Assembly (NCBI GenBank): GCA_022447095.1
Contig: JAKUUP010000002.1
Coordinates: forward strand, 1-64,000
Reading direction: 5' to 3'
DNA: 64,000 bases
Source: Candidatus Thalassarchaeum betae
Lineage (GTDB): Archaea; Thermoplasmatota; Poseidoniia; Poseidoniales; Thalassarchaeaceae
Part shown: in pieces, positions 18,571 to 27,762 of the stretch
How the letters are laid out: every line of letters starts with the position of its first letter
Numbering within the stretch: position 1 is the stretch's first letter
Translations under genes and position numbers: made by a program
Notes under the pieces: generated by a model
What the model was told of the DNA's origin: nothing
Databases searched by the model: none
Seen by the model: the letters and a program-made list of their open reading frames with translations, nothing else

Positions 18571-19563
18571 ATGGAGGGGATTTCGGAGTTGATTGCGCGG
18601 CTGAAGGACGCTGGCGTTCCTCTCGACGATAGAATCGAGGATGCGATGAACTCGGTGGACCCGCGTTGCTTCACCGATCACAATCTGGAGCCATTTCTGG
18701 GAGACAGGCCGGTCCCGTTCCTAGTCACTGAAGGAGGTGCTGCCAAGACCATCTCGGCCCCGCATATGGTGGCAACGCTGCTACACCACTTGGAAATTAG
18801 AGAGGGTCAGCATGTCCTACTGCTTGGCTCTAAGGGAGGTTACCTCGCTGCCCTGCTGGACTGCATGCTCGGCCCAGACGGCGTCGTGACCATCATCGAG
18901 CCGCATGATGAGGTCTTATTGCATACCAGTGAGAGACTGGAAATGTTCGATTCAATGGGTTTCCTGACCGTACTCCCCTCCGAGGCACTAGAAGATTGGA
19001 ATGGCCTTAGCAGGCGCGTAGACAGGGTACTAGTCACTGGGTCTGTACGAATATTACCGCCGGAAATCGAAGCGCTGGTCGAGGATGGTGGTTTCGTGCT
19101 CGGTCCTTTCGGAGGGCCAGTGCACCAGAGGCTTCTCAAGCGCGAGAAGCAGGGTGACGAGTGGATTGATACGGACCTAGGTGGTGTGGTGTTCGGACCG
19201 ATGGACCTCAGCGAGTCTGAGCGCTCCCTACTGGACCCGCACTCACTAGCAGACCACCTTGAGGATCTGTTGGGTCTGATGTCCGAGGTCATAGAGATCG
19301 AAGATGATACGATAACTCGCCTCGAAGGGTTGATCATCTCCCTCAAAGAGCTCCCTGCTGACCTGCCTACGCTTGATGAGGATTCGACCGAGGACGAGAT
19401 TCTCGAGCATCCTGTGATGGAGTTGCTACTGATGGAAATGGAGTGGCTCGGCCCCATGTGGCCACTGTTCGGAGATTACATGTCGATCGAGTTGGCCAAT
19501 CCAGGATCTCCGGACGATGAGGAGCCTGGAATGTCTGGTGGGCACAAGGATCTCGTTCCCTGA
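18571..19563 (+). CDS. Protein-L-isoaspartate O-methyltransferase family (Pcm-like) with C-terminal extension
   Basis: ISAPHMVATLLHHLEIREGQHVLLLGSKGGYLAALLDCMLGPDGVVTIIEPH. Confidence 0.75.
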   Translation: MEGISELIARLKDAGVPLDDRIEDAMNSVDPRCFTDHNLEPFLGDRPVPFLVTEGGAAKTISAPHMVATLLHHLEIREGQHVLLLGSKGGYLAALLDCMLGPDGVVTIIEPHDEVLLHTSERLEMFDSMGFLTVLPSEALEDWNGLSRRVDRVLVTGSVRILPPEIEALVEDGGFVLGPFGGPVHQRLLKREKQGDEWIDTDLGGVVFGPMDLSESERSLLDPHSLADHLEDLLGLMSEVIEIEDDTITRLEGLIISLKELPADLPTLDEDSTEDEILEHPVMELLLMEMEWLGPMWPLFGDYMSIELANPGSPDDEEPGMSGGHKDLVP

Positions 19564-19584
19564 CTCTCACCTTAGATGGCGCGG

Positions 19585-20028
19585 CTAATTTCCCTCGACA
19601 TCTCCAGTTGCCGGTTCCACTAGTCGGGATAGAGGTACGGATATCGGCGGCAGGTGGTCAGAGAGTAGGTGTCTTGAGGTCTTGGGAGGGAAAAGTTCGC
19701 CGGATAGTGCGGCTTCGATGACTTCCGACTTGTCCAATGAATCCCTGCCGCTCTTGGGCCAAATATTGAGTATGATGCCGTCGTCATCGAGATAGTCGAC
19801 AGATACACAAGGAAGGCACTTCAGTTTCAGTCGTCTAGCCACTTCGGTGCGATGGTGCCCATCTAGGATGGTACCCGTCTTTCGGTCAATCAAGAGGGGT
19901 TTGGTGTAAGCTTTCCAACGGAGGGTCATTCTCTCTAACTGGTCCACTTTGTCAGGCACGACCTGCTCGTGCGGACGGAGGGCCTCGATGGGTACTAGTT
20001 CTACCTTCACAGCAGCCCGACGGGCCAT
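19585..20028 (-). CDS. ParB/Srx-fold protein, possible SerK-like free serine kinase
   Basis: VELVPIEALRPHEQVVPDKVDQLERMTLRWKAYTKPLLIDRKTGTILDGHHRTEVARRLKLKCLPCVSVDYLDDD ... LFPPKTSRHLL. Confidence 0.65.
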   Translation of the reverse strand: MARRAAVKVELVPIEALRPHEQVVPDKVDQLERMTLRWKAYTKPLLIDRKTGTILDGHHRTEVARRLKLKCLPCVSVDYLDDDGIILNIWPKSGRDSLDKSEVIEAALSGELFPPKTSRHLLSDHLPPISVPLSRLVEPATGDVEGN

Positions 20029-20083
20029 TAGCCAATATGCCTAACGCCCGAAGCAATCATGGCAGATAGTCCGTCGGCGCACC

Positions 20084-21325
20084 ATGGAGCGCGCGTTGGA
20101 GTACCTCAGCGAAGCTGATACGCGGGTCCTCACTAGACTGCGTTCCGCCGGTGAGGCTTGGATTGTTGGGGGTTGGGTCAGGGACTCGATAATTGGTCGT
20201 CCTGACACCGACATCGATATCGCCACCAGTCTGCTCCCTGCCGAGGTCAAGGAACTCTTTCCCCGTTCGTTGATGGTGGGAGAGAAGTACGGGACCGTTA
20301 TTGTGAGGCTGGATGAGGGTGTTGTAGGTGAGCCAAGTTGGGAGGTCACAACTCTGCGCAGCGAAGGCACCTACGGCGATGGCAGGAGGCCAGACGAGGT
20401 TGTTTTCGGAAGCAGTATCAAGGATGACTTGGCTCGCCGTGACTTCACCATCAACGCGATGGCAATCGATGCCAATGGTAAAAGAATAGACGAACACGAA
20501 GGGGAAGCTGACCTCAGGGCTGGGGTTCTGCGCTCCGTTGGAGATGCCAGAGAGAGGCTGGGAGAGGACGGTTTGCGCATCATGCGTGCGTTCCGATTCC
20601 TTGACTCAAAGAGTGGGGTGCGTCAGATGGAACCCGAACTCAGAGCTGCTGTGATGGAATGCAGCGAGATGCTAGAGAGAGTCTCACGAGAGAGGATTGG
20701 GGCGGAGATGCAGCATATACTCACTGGTGGCAACGTGGGTGAGATCATAGCGGTGATGAACGAGAGCGGGGCCCTAAAACGAGTCCTGCCTGGAATCCGC
20801 ACTACCATCGAGCCGGTATTCGGCAGTGACTTCGTGGTCAATCTCGCAATGCTGTGCAGTGCTGAGGACGATGATGGTGATGCGCTGGCAGAGAAACTGC
20901 GAGGGGCATTGGTCCTAGCAAAGGATCCATTGAGGGCAATCTCCTTCCTGCATGATTCGGCAAGCGCCTCTCTATTGGCCGAAATCGGAAGTTTGAGGCG
21001 TTTCAAGGCGGCTCTCCCAGAGATTTGGCAGGAGTTCTTCATATCCTATTCCGAGGGCCTAGGGCGCGACGTTGATGACTTCAGATCTGCATTATCCTCT
21101 CTGGACGCTCTCAGGGCCGGAAACAAACCACTGGTCGATGGGAATATGCTGGCGGACGCGACCGGTCTTGAGCCGGGTCCTCGAATGGGGCGACTCAAAG
21201 GCTGGTTGCACCGGGTGCAGGTCGAGCGTGACCTATCGTCTAGCGATGAGGTGCTCTCCCTTCTCAGGGAGCTTGACTGGAGCGATTCGGACCACGAAGA
21301 ATGGTCGGCCCTGTCTTGGCCCTAG
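20084..21325 (+). CDS. Class II (bacterial-type) CCA tRNA nucleotidyltransferase / poly(A) polymerase
   Basis: AWIVGGWVRDSIIGRPDTDIDIATSLLPAEVKELFP, DLARRDFTINAMAID, RVSRERIGAEMQHIL. Confidence 0.9.
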   Translation: MERALEYLSEADTRVLTRLRSAGEAWIVGGWVRDSIIGRPDTDIDIATSLLPAEVKELFPRSLMVGEKYGTVIVRLDEGVVGEPSWEVTTLRSEGTYGDGRRPDEVVFGSSIKDDLARRDFTINAMAIDANGKRIDEHEGEADLRAGVLRSVGDARERLGEDGLRIMRAFRFLDSKSGVRQMEPELRAAVMECSEMLERVSRERIGAEMQHILTGGNVGEIIAVMNESGALKRVLPGIRTTIEPVFGSDFVVNLAMLCSAEDDDGDALAEKLRGALVLAKDPLRAISFLHDSASASLLAEIGSLRRFKAALPEIWQEFFISYSEGLGRDVDDFRSALSSLDALRAGNKPLVDGNMLADATGLEPGPRMGRLKGWLHRVQVERDLSSSDEVLSLLRELDWSDSDHEEWSALSWP

Positions 21326-21900
21326 GGGAGCTCGTTGAGCATTTCGATGTACTCTTTCTGATCTAGGAACTGATCCTCGTCGAAATCATGTGGCTTGACT
21401 ATCATGCACCAACCATCGCCGTAGGCATCGTCATTGACAAGATCTGGATTGTCCTCGACTTCGCCGTTCAGTTCAAGGATCTTGCAGGGGATTGGGGAGT
21501 TGATCAGAATCGTCTCCATATCTCCGTCATAGTTGGCTAGGACTGTGATCAGCAGGTCTTCCACTCCTAACTCGTCACCACTGCCCATTATTCCAGGGGC
21601 GTCGTCGTCACTCACCTCTGCATCCGACTCAAGTTTGAACTCACTATCATCCTCCGGACGAGTTAGCACCACGCGTACGATGTCACCATACTCCGCACGT
21701 AGAAACTCACTGATTCCAATCTTGACGGTCGTGGCCTTGTCATCGAGCACCTGAAGCCACAGATGCTCCAGTGTGTACTTGCGATCATGAGCGATGCTAA
21801 ATTCGAAAAAATCACCGTCTGCCATGTTGATTCCGAATGGCGCGTTCAGATATCCAATTTGAACTATTCGATTCATCATGCACTCAGAAATAGCGACCAA
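21322..21900 (-). CDS. Divergent glycine cleavage H-like protein lacking the lipoyl-lysine motif
   Basis: YTLEHLWLQVLDDKATTVKIGISEFLRAEYGDIVRVVLTRP ... INSPIPCKILELNGEVEDNPDLVNDDAYGDGWCMIVKP matches GcvH; ESVKA motif absent. Confidence 0.8.
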   Translation of the reverse strand: MVAISECMMNRIVQIGYLNAPFGINMADGDFFEFSIAHDRKYTLEHLWLQVLDDKATTVKIGISEFLRAEYGDIVRVVLTRPEDDSEFKLESDAEVSDDDAPGIMGSGDELGVEDLLITVLANYDGDMETILINSPIPCKILELNGEVEDNPDLVNDDAYGDGWCMIVKPHDFDEDQFLDQKEYIEMLNELP

Positions 21901-21944
21901 GAGGGGTTAACAACATAACCCGCCTCGGTTGAGCGGGGAGAGCG

Positions 21945-23120
21945 ATGGACTTCAGCGAGACCGAAGAACAGAGCATGATTCGCGCTATGGTACGCGACTT
22001 CGCCGAAGAGGTTCTGGCACCCACATGCCTTGAGAGGGACAAGGCGCAAGCAGCTCCTTTGGACGAATGGCGCGCGTTCTGCGATTCCGGCCTACAGGGA
22101 ATCACAATCTCTGAAAACTACGGCGGCAGCCCCGTCGACGACGTCTCCGAAGCAATCATCGTAGAGGAGCTCGCAAGGGTCGATCCATCATTCTCCGTGA
22201 TGTTCTGCGTACATGTCGGACTGTGTTCCAAAACCATCGCACTGCACGGTAACGAGCAGCAGAAAAAGGAGTATCTTTCGCGCCTTGCTGGAAGTGAAAT
22301 CGGCGCCTACTCGCTTTCCGAGGCTGGTGCAGGGACTGATGCGGCGGCTCTGAGTTGCAGGGCCAAGTTGAGTGACGATGGCAGTCACTACATGCTCAAC
22401 GGCGAGAAAATGTGGGTGACTAACGGAGAGAATGCCGACATCTACGTGCTTTTCGCCAAGGATGTCGACCATCCCGACTATGGCGAGAAGAAGCACGGTG
22501 GGACCACCGCTTTCATCGTCGAGAGGTCGTTCGAAGGCTTCTCTGTCGGCAAAAAGGAGGATAAACTCGGAATCCGCTCTAGTGACACATGCTCTCTGCT
22601 GTTGGAAAACTGTAAGGTGCCTGTTGGGAATGTCCTGAAAGGATCGGGCGGTGGCTTTCCCATCGCCATGAACGCCCTCGACAATTCCAGAATAGGCATC
22701 GCCGCACAGGCACTGGGCATCGCTCAGGGAGCCTACGAGGCGGCACTGAACTATGCTCACGAAAGAATCGCCTTCGGCAAGCCTATCGCCCAACACCAGA
22801 GCATCGGTAACTACCTCGCCGACATGGCCACCCGTACCGAAGCGGCTAGGTTGATGGTCTACAAGGCCGCCTGGGCTAAGCAGAGGCACTACGAAGACGG
22901 ATCTCCAAGACACACCAAAGAGGCGAGCATGGCCAAACTGTTCGCCGGAGATACGGCTATGTGGGTCTCGGAGAGGGCGGTGCAGGTTCTCGGCGGTTAC
23001 GGCTACACCACGGACTTCCCAGTCGAGCGCTTCTTCAGAGACGCCAAGATCACCCAGATCTATGAAGGCACACAAGAAGTGCAAAGGATCGTCATCAATC
23101 GTTCAATAGCGCCAGAATGA
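21945..23120 (+). CDS. Acyl-CoA dehydrogenase
   Basis: GAYSLSEAGAGTDAAAL, MWVTNGENADIYVLFAK, RIGIAAQALGIAQGAYEAALNYAHERIAFGKPI, QVLGGYGYTTDFPVERFFRDAKITQIYEGTQEVQRIVI. Confidence 0.96.
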   Translation: MDFSETEEQSMIRAMVRDFAEEVLAPTCLERDKAQAAPLDEWRAFCDSGLQGITISENYGGSPVDDVSEAIIVEELARVDPSFSVMFCVHVGLCSKTIALHGNEQQKKEYLSRLAGSEIGAYSLSEAGAGTDAAALSCRAKLSDDGSHYMLNGEKMWVTNGENADIYVLFAKDVDHPDYGEKKHGGTTAFIVERSFEGFSVGKKEDKLGIRSSDTCSLLLENCKVPVGNVLKGSGGGFPIAMNALDNSRIGIAAQALGIAQGAYEAALNYAHERIAFGKPIAQHQSIGNYLADMATRTEAARLMVYKAAWAKQRHYEDGSPRHTKEASMAKLFAGDTAMWVSERAVQVLGGYGYTTDFPVERFFRDAKITQIYEGTQEVQRIVINRSIAPE

Positions 23121-24379
23121 GGTGTTTCATGGCCGCTTTCCCGATCGACGAGGTGCGCTCCAAGTTTCCGGGCTTGCAACGCATGGTCTACGGTCGTCAA
23201 GCCATCTTCTTCGACGGGCCCGGGGGCAGTCAGTCCCCTGATTCGGTCGGTGATGCCGTCAGGCACTACCTGTTGCACCAAAACGCCAACGTCGGCATGT
23301 CGTTCGCGACCTCCGTGGAAACGGATCGCCTGATAGATGATGCATTGCTGGCCTGCGCCGACTTCGTCGGCTGTGAGGATCACAGAGAGATAGTGTTCGG
23401 CCAGAATATGACCAGTCTCACCATACAACTGGCGAGCGCCCTGAGCAGGACTTGGAATCCAGGCGACGAAGTCGTAGTCACGCGACTCGATCACGATTCA
23501 AACGTGCGCCCGTGGATGCTGGCTGCAGAGTGGTCGGGCGCTACTCTTCGTCGAGTCGACATCGACCCGGATGACTGTACTCACAATCTATCTTCTCTTG
23601 AGGACTCGATCAACGAAAACACTGTCCTTGTCGCCGTCGGTGCTGCCTCAAACTTATCTGGCACCATCAACGACGTATCCGGGATCGTCGAGAAGGCCCA
23701 TGCCGTCGGTGCAGAGGTCTTCGTCGATGCGGTGCACTACGCGCCTCACTGTCTCATCGACGTTGAAGAGATGGGGTGCGATTACCTCGCCTGCTCTTCG
23801 TACAAGTTCTTCGGGACCCACCAAGGAGTCTTGTGGGGTCGCTCGGAAAGGCTCGCCGAGTTACCGGTGGCCAAACTCCGGGTCGCCACCGAGGAGATCC
23901 CATTCCGATGGATGACCGGGACTCAGAGTCATGAGGCGATGGCCGGCACCATCGCGGCTATCGAGCACATCGCATGGATAGGGCACTGCGTTTCGGATGG
24001 CGACTTGAGTCGGAGGGAGGCACTAGGATGCGCCTTCAAGGTAATCGAAGAGTACGAGCAGTCACTGTGTTGGAGGATGATCGACGGGCTGCAAGCCCTC
24101 GATGGGATCAGGATTTGGGGCATCACCGACTCTGAGCGCAAGACCGAAAGGGCGCCTACAGTCTCCTTCACCCATGACTCGATGAGTCCAAAACGGATTG
24201 CTGATGCACTGGCCGAACGCGGTATCTTTGTCTGGGAGGGGAACTTTTACGCCCTTGAGCTCACCGAGGCTCTCGGCCTTGAGCCAGAGGGAGTGCTGCG
24301 TGTAGGCGTGCTGCACTACAACACGATGGACGAGGTCGATAGTTTCCTCAACGAGTTGGCAGAAATACTCTCGAATTGA
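23117..24379 (+). CDS. Class V aminotransferase / cysteine desulfurase-like protein
   Basis: IFFDGPGGSQSPDSVGDAV, VVVTRLDHDSNVRPW, CSSYKFFGTHQGVLWGR (PLP Lys); ATGA overlap with the acyl-CoA dehydrogenase. Confidence 0.88.
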   Translation: MRCFMAAFPIDEVRSKFPGLQRMVYGRQAIFFDGPGGSQSPDSVGDAVRHYLLHQNANVGMSFATSVETDRLIDDALLACADFVGCEDHREIVFGQNMTSLTIQLASALSRTWNPGDEVVVTRLDHDSNVRPWMLAAEWSGATLRRVDIDPDDCTHNLSSLEDSINENTVLVAVGAASNLSGTINDVSGIVEKAHAVGAEVFVDAVHYAPHCLIDVEEMGCDYLACSSYKFFGTHQGVLWGRSERLAELPVAKLRVATEEIPFRWMTGTQSHEAMAGTIAAIEHIAWIGHCVSDGDLSRREALGCAFKVIEEYEQSLCWRMIDGLQALDGIRIWGITDSERKTERAPTVSFTHDSMSPKRIADALAERGIFVWEGNFYALELTEALGLEPEGVLRVGVLHYNTMDEVDSFLNELAEILSN

Positions 24380-24383
24380 GGGT

Positions 24384-25934
24384 TCACTCGACCCAGCAGT
24401 ACTCGCGCTGCCCCTCGAGTTGCCCATCGCCGCCGATAGCGACGAGGGCAAACTCGTCGCTGGGCTTGACGACCGAGCGCTTGCGAGAGCCGCGGTGTAG
24501 TGCCTCGTAAATCGTCTTGTTAATCGGATGGCGGGATGAGAGGCGTTCGAAGAGGTGGAATCGCGAGGCGATTTCGCGCCATTGCGGCTGTACCTCGCCT
24601 TCGAAGACCTTTGCCTTGGCGCCTGAACCATATCCACACAATCCGAGTTTCTCGCCGGTCATGTCCACGTTCTCGATGTAATCGGACTCCATCGAAGACA
24701 TCAGCGCGAGGAAAATGGAGCCAGTGTATTGGTTGCCGATGAGGCTGGAAGCCCTTGTGGTCTTCTCGATACGCTCGTCGACAAACTGCTTGAATTCGGC
24801 AGTCTTGGATATCAGACGGCGGTATGAATCGTTTGCCTTCTCGAACTCCTCGAGCCCATCGGGAGTGTCTGGGAAGTTCTCCGAAAACGGCTCGGGGCCG
24901 ATCTCCGACACGATTCCTTCCCACATCGGCAGGTGCCGGCGGTCGTGGCGGAAGACATCGGGAAACATCCTCTTGCCCTGAAATGCATAAGGTAGGTGGA
25001 CGATGATTCGGCTCCACTGTTCAGTGAGTATCTCATCGGACTCGGGGTCATACCTGCCTTCGCGGATAGCCTTGATACGGAAGTTGATGAAAGCCTGCTT
25101 GACCGACTCTGAGTAACAGCGGTTCGAGTACTGACCGTCGAAAACAGGGGTGTCCTTGTGTATCTGAAGCGTCGGGTTCTCAAACATCACATCGTCCTTC
25201 TTCGATGATCTAGGCAGATGCTGGAGGATACGCTCAGCCAGTCCCTCCTTGACCTTCTCGCCGCTCTCTCTGGCGAGGTCGAGCACATTCTCGACGATGG
25301 TCCTAGTATCAACCTCACGCCGAGGCTTGAAGAAGTCGTGCACCGGCATCGTCGAGACGCCCCAGATATCTGGTATCTCCAGCAGCCGTGGGTTGTGGCG
25401 AATCAAGATGGCGCCGCCACCAGCGCCTTGCGTGTACTCACCGGAGGAGCCGATGTCGTACTTGGCGTTGTCAGCGAAGACGACAATTCCGACTCGGTCC
25501 TTGTCCTCGCCGCCACGGGCGACCCAGTCGAGTGTGTTGTGCATGGCATCGACAGCGCCAATGCAAGCGAATGTCAGGTCGACAACGTCGCAGTTGCGGA
25601 AGCAGTCCTTGCCATGAGCCGGGGTGTATCGCTGCTCAAGCATGTCCATGATGTAAGTGGCTGTGGGCTTTGAGCCATCGAGAGCCGACTCTGTACCGAG
25701 GTAGATTCTCCCAATTGTGGTTGGGTCCATGCCGTTGCGGTCGATGAGTCTACGAACGGCGTTGGCCCCCATCGTGGCGGTATCCTCGTGGACGTCCGGA
25801 ATCGCCATGGCGGCGAGTCCGAGGCCCCGATTCAATTTGCCAAAATCGGCACCTCGCAGTTTGGCGAAGTCCTCCATGTCGAAGTACAGCCGGGGAAAAT
25901 GAATCGCGACGTCATCGATGCCTACTGAAACCAT
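24384..25934 (-). CDS. Hydroxymethylglutaryl-CoA synthase
   Basis: VGIDDVAIHFPRLYFDMEDFAKLRGADFGKLNRGLG, CDVVDLTFACIGAVDAMHNTLDWV, NIENVDMTGEKLGLCGYGSGAKAKVFEG-type C-terminus. Confidence 0.85.
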   Translation of the reverse strand: MVSVGIDDVAIHFPRLYFDMEDFAKLRGADFGKLNRGLGLAAMAIPDVHEDTATMGANAVRRLIDRNGMDPTTIGRIYLGTESALDGSKPTATYIMDMLEQRYTPAHGKDCFRNCDVVDLTFACIGAVDAMHNTLDWVARGGEDKDRVGIVVFADNAKYDIGSSGEYTQGAGGGAILIRHNPRLLEIPDIWGVSTMPVHDFFKPRREVDTRTIVENVLDLARESGEKVKEGLAERILQHLPRSSKKDDVMFENPTLQIHKDTPVFDGQYSNRCYSESVKQAFINFRIKAIREGRYDPESDEILTEQWSRIIVHLPYAFQGKRMFPDVFRHDRRHLPMWEGIVSEIGPEPFSENFPDTPDGLEEFEKANDSYRRLISKTAEFKQFVDERIEKTTRASSLIGNQYTGSIFLALMSSMESDYIENVDMTGEKLGLCGYGSGAKAKVFEGEVQPQWREIASRFHLFERLSSRHPINKTIYEALHRGSRKRSVVKPSDEFALVAIGGDGQLEGQREYCWVE

Positions 25935-26019
25935 ACGCCCACCTTTGGTCCGGCCCGGTAGAGTACAGGTTATGAGGCCTCGCCCTGCATATCCGATGGA
26001 AAAAACAATCCAAAACGAT

Positions 26020-27138
26020 TTACTGAGAGCCGGTTAGCCGGTTCATTGCATTAAGTAATTCAGATTTGTCAGCGAAATGTTCCGAAATCGGGGCCAAGGC
26101 CTCTACGAGGCCTTCTGCCACAGCCATTTTCGCATCGAGAGGATGTACCGTCCCATTTGCAACAGCTTCGATGAAAGACTGCAAATCAACCCAAGTCGAA
26201 GGTTCGCCGTACTCAGGCTTTGGAATGACTTGGATCGAGCCGCTGTTCGGGAGTACGATGTGCTGGGCTATCTCGAACACCGGGGAGTCGTCGCTGCCCA
26301 CCTCAAGGAATGCCTTGCCAATCTTCGCGCGCACCGTATCGGGTGAATCATCTAGGAGGATGGCATTGCCGGGTTCAGACTTCGACATCTTGTGGTCGAA
26401 GGAGTCCATCCTCCCTCCAGGGCCTTTGAGCCCCGATATCATAGGAGTGTGAATGCAAGTGGCCTTGGTCCAGCCGTACCTGTCTGCGACGTCTCGCATG
26501 TACATATGCGCCTTGCGCTGGTCCATGCCGCCGAATGCAATATCGACTCCAAGCTCGAAGATATCGGCGGCCTGTAGAGCCGGGTAGTAGAAGGCGGCAA
26601 GGTCGTGGTCAGAAGAGTCCTCGTCGCGGCCCATGATGCTGAACGTCCTGCGCACCCTAGCGAGGCTCATGTTCTTCGAGCAACGCAGGACCCTCTCCCA
26701 GTACTTGCCGGAGTCCATCAACTCGGATGCACTGAGGAACCTCAACTGACCCGATCCTTCGCCCTCCTCCAGATTACCAAGCAGGGCTCGGAAGACCTCT
26801 GTCATGTACTCGCCCGCGAGTGTGATCTTGCCCATGTCGCGGTCGAACTTGTCGTTGACCCATGCGTGCCAGTCTGCGAGTAGGATGATGACATTGACGC
26901 CTTCATTAAGCATGTTGCGAATGGTGTCGGCAAGGAGAATGTATGCTAGATGCGCCTTGCCGCTCGGCTCGAGTCCGATGTAGGCGACAAGCTGGCCGTC
27001 ACCCGAGTGTGTAGGGCCTCCTGCCATCACTGAAGCCACATGTTCCACACCTACGACTTCAGCGCAGCCTGAGAACATCCTCTCAATGCATGCACGGCCC
27101 TCCTCGTCGAGCGACGAGAGGGTTTCGTCTTGGCTCAT
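26020..27138 (-). CDS. tyrS: Tyrosyl-tRNA synthetase
   Basis: AYIGLEPSGKAHLAYILLADTIRNMLNEGVNVIILLADWHAWVNDK, DIAFGGMDQRKAHMYMRDVA, HKMSKSEPGNAILLDD. Confidence 0.93.
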   Translation of the reverse strand: MSQDETLSSLDEEGRACIERMFSGCAEVVGVEHVASVMAGGPTHSGDGQLVAYIGLEPSGKAHLAYILLADTIRNMLNEGVNVIILLADWHAWVNDKFDRDMGKITLAGEYMTEVFRALLGNLEEGEGSGQLRFLSASELMDSGKYWERVLRCSKNMSLARVRRTFSIMGRDEDSSDHDLAAFYYPALQAADIFELGVDIAFGGMDQRKAHMYMRDVADRYGWTKATCIHTPMISGLKGPGGRMDSFDHKMSKSEPGNAILLDDSPDTVRAKIGKAFLEVGSDDSPVFEIAQHIVLPNSGSIQVIPKPEYGEPSTWVDLQSFIEAVANGTVHPLDAKMAVAEGLVEALAPISEHFADKSELLNAMNRLTGSQ

Positions 27139-27146
27139 GCTTCACC

Positions 27147-27662
27147 TCATTCGAGTGATTTCGACAGTTTCTCCGCGCGTCCTGCAGCTCTGGTATTGTC
27201 ACCTTGTTCCAGCGCGGCCTCGATTTCCTCAATCATAGACTCTGCCTGCGCACGCACCTCGTCGGGCAGGTTTTCGGACATTCTCATGAAATGTCGTGCC
27301 CCGGATATTGCTGACTGGGCTTTGCTCGCCTTCTTGGCCCATTCCTTGGCCTTGTTGCCTCTCTGCTTGGAGTCGTATCCGGTGGCCTCGTCGAGGAAGG
27401 TCGTCCACCTCCTACGGGCATCCATGGCTGCCTTCATCGCTTCCGGATCTTCGAAATTCGGAGGCACGTTTGTCACCTCTGCCACCAGCGCACCCTGCTC
27501 GTTGTAACTTGCCGCTATCGATGTCATAATACCATGAGAGGCACTGAACGAGTTGCTCTCTGTGCCCTCGACATTCTCGAAGTGCCTGCGTGCTAGGGCG
27601 GCCAGTCCGCCATCTGCAGTGACCTGCTTTACCAGTCCGCGCTTGACATCGAATCTTTCCAT
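27147..27662 (-). CDS. Conserved hypothetical, helical/coiled-coil protein
   Basis: Long ORF co-oriented with tyrS; helix-rich composition; no family recognised. Confidence 0.55.
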   Translation of the reverse strand: MERFDVKRGLVKQVTADGGLAALARRHFENVEGTESNSFSASHGIMTSIAASYNEQGALVAEVTNVPPNFEDPEAMKAAMDARRRWTTFLDEATGYDSKQRGNKAKEWAKKASKAQSAISGARHFMRMSENLPDEVRAQAESMIEEIEAALEQGDNTRAAGRAEKLSKSLE

Positions 27663-27762
27663 GTCCGGGCGCTGGCTGGGACCTTCTTGAATGCTGTTGC
27701 GAGTCAGGCTGCGTCGGGGTGTGTGTCGAACGGGCTAAACCGGCATCACCTGTCGGGCGGGC

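Noticed and set aside
18363-18632. ORF containing WVRQELNLRSSLCKSDVITPRPRTLGERR
   Set aside because: Translates through antisense tRNA-Val; a common mis-annotation pattern.
19585-20028. ParB as a plasmid or partition marker
   Set aside because: No ParA nearby, no HTH domain; a short SerK-like architecture is more consistent.
22188-23084. 298-aa ORF on - strand
   Set aside because: Complete antisense of a clear acyl-CoA dehydrogenase; no recognisable domain.
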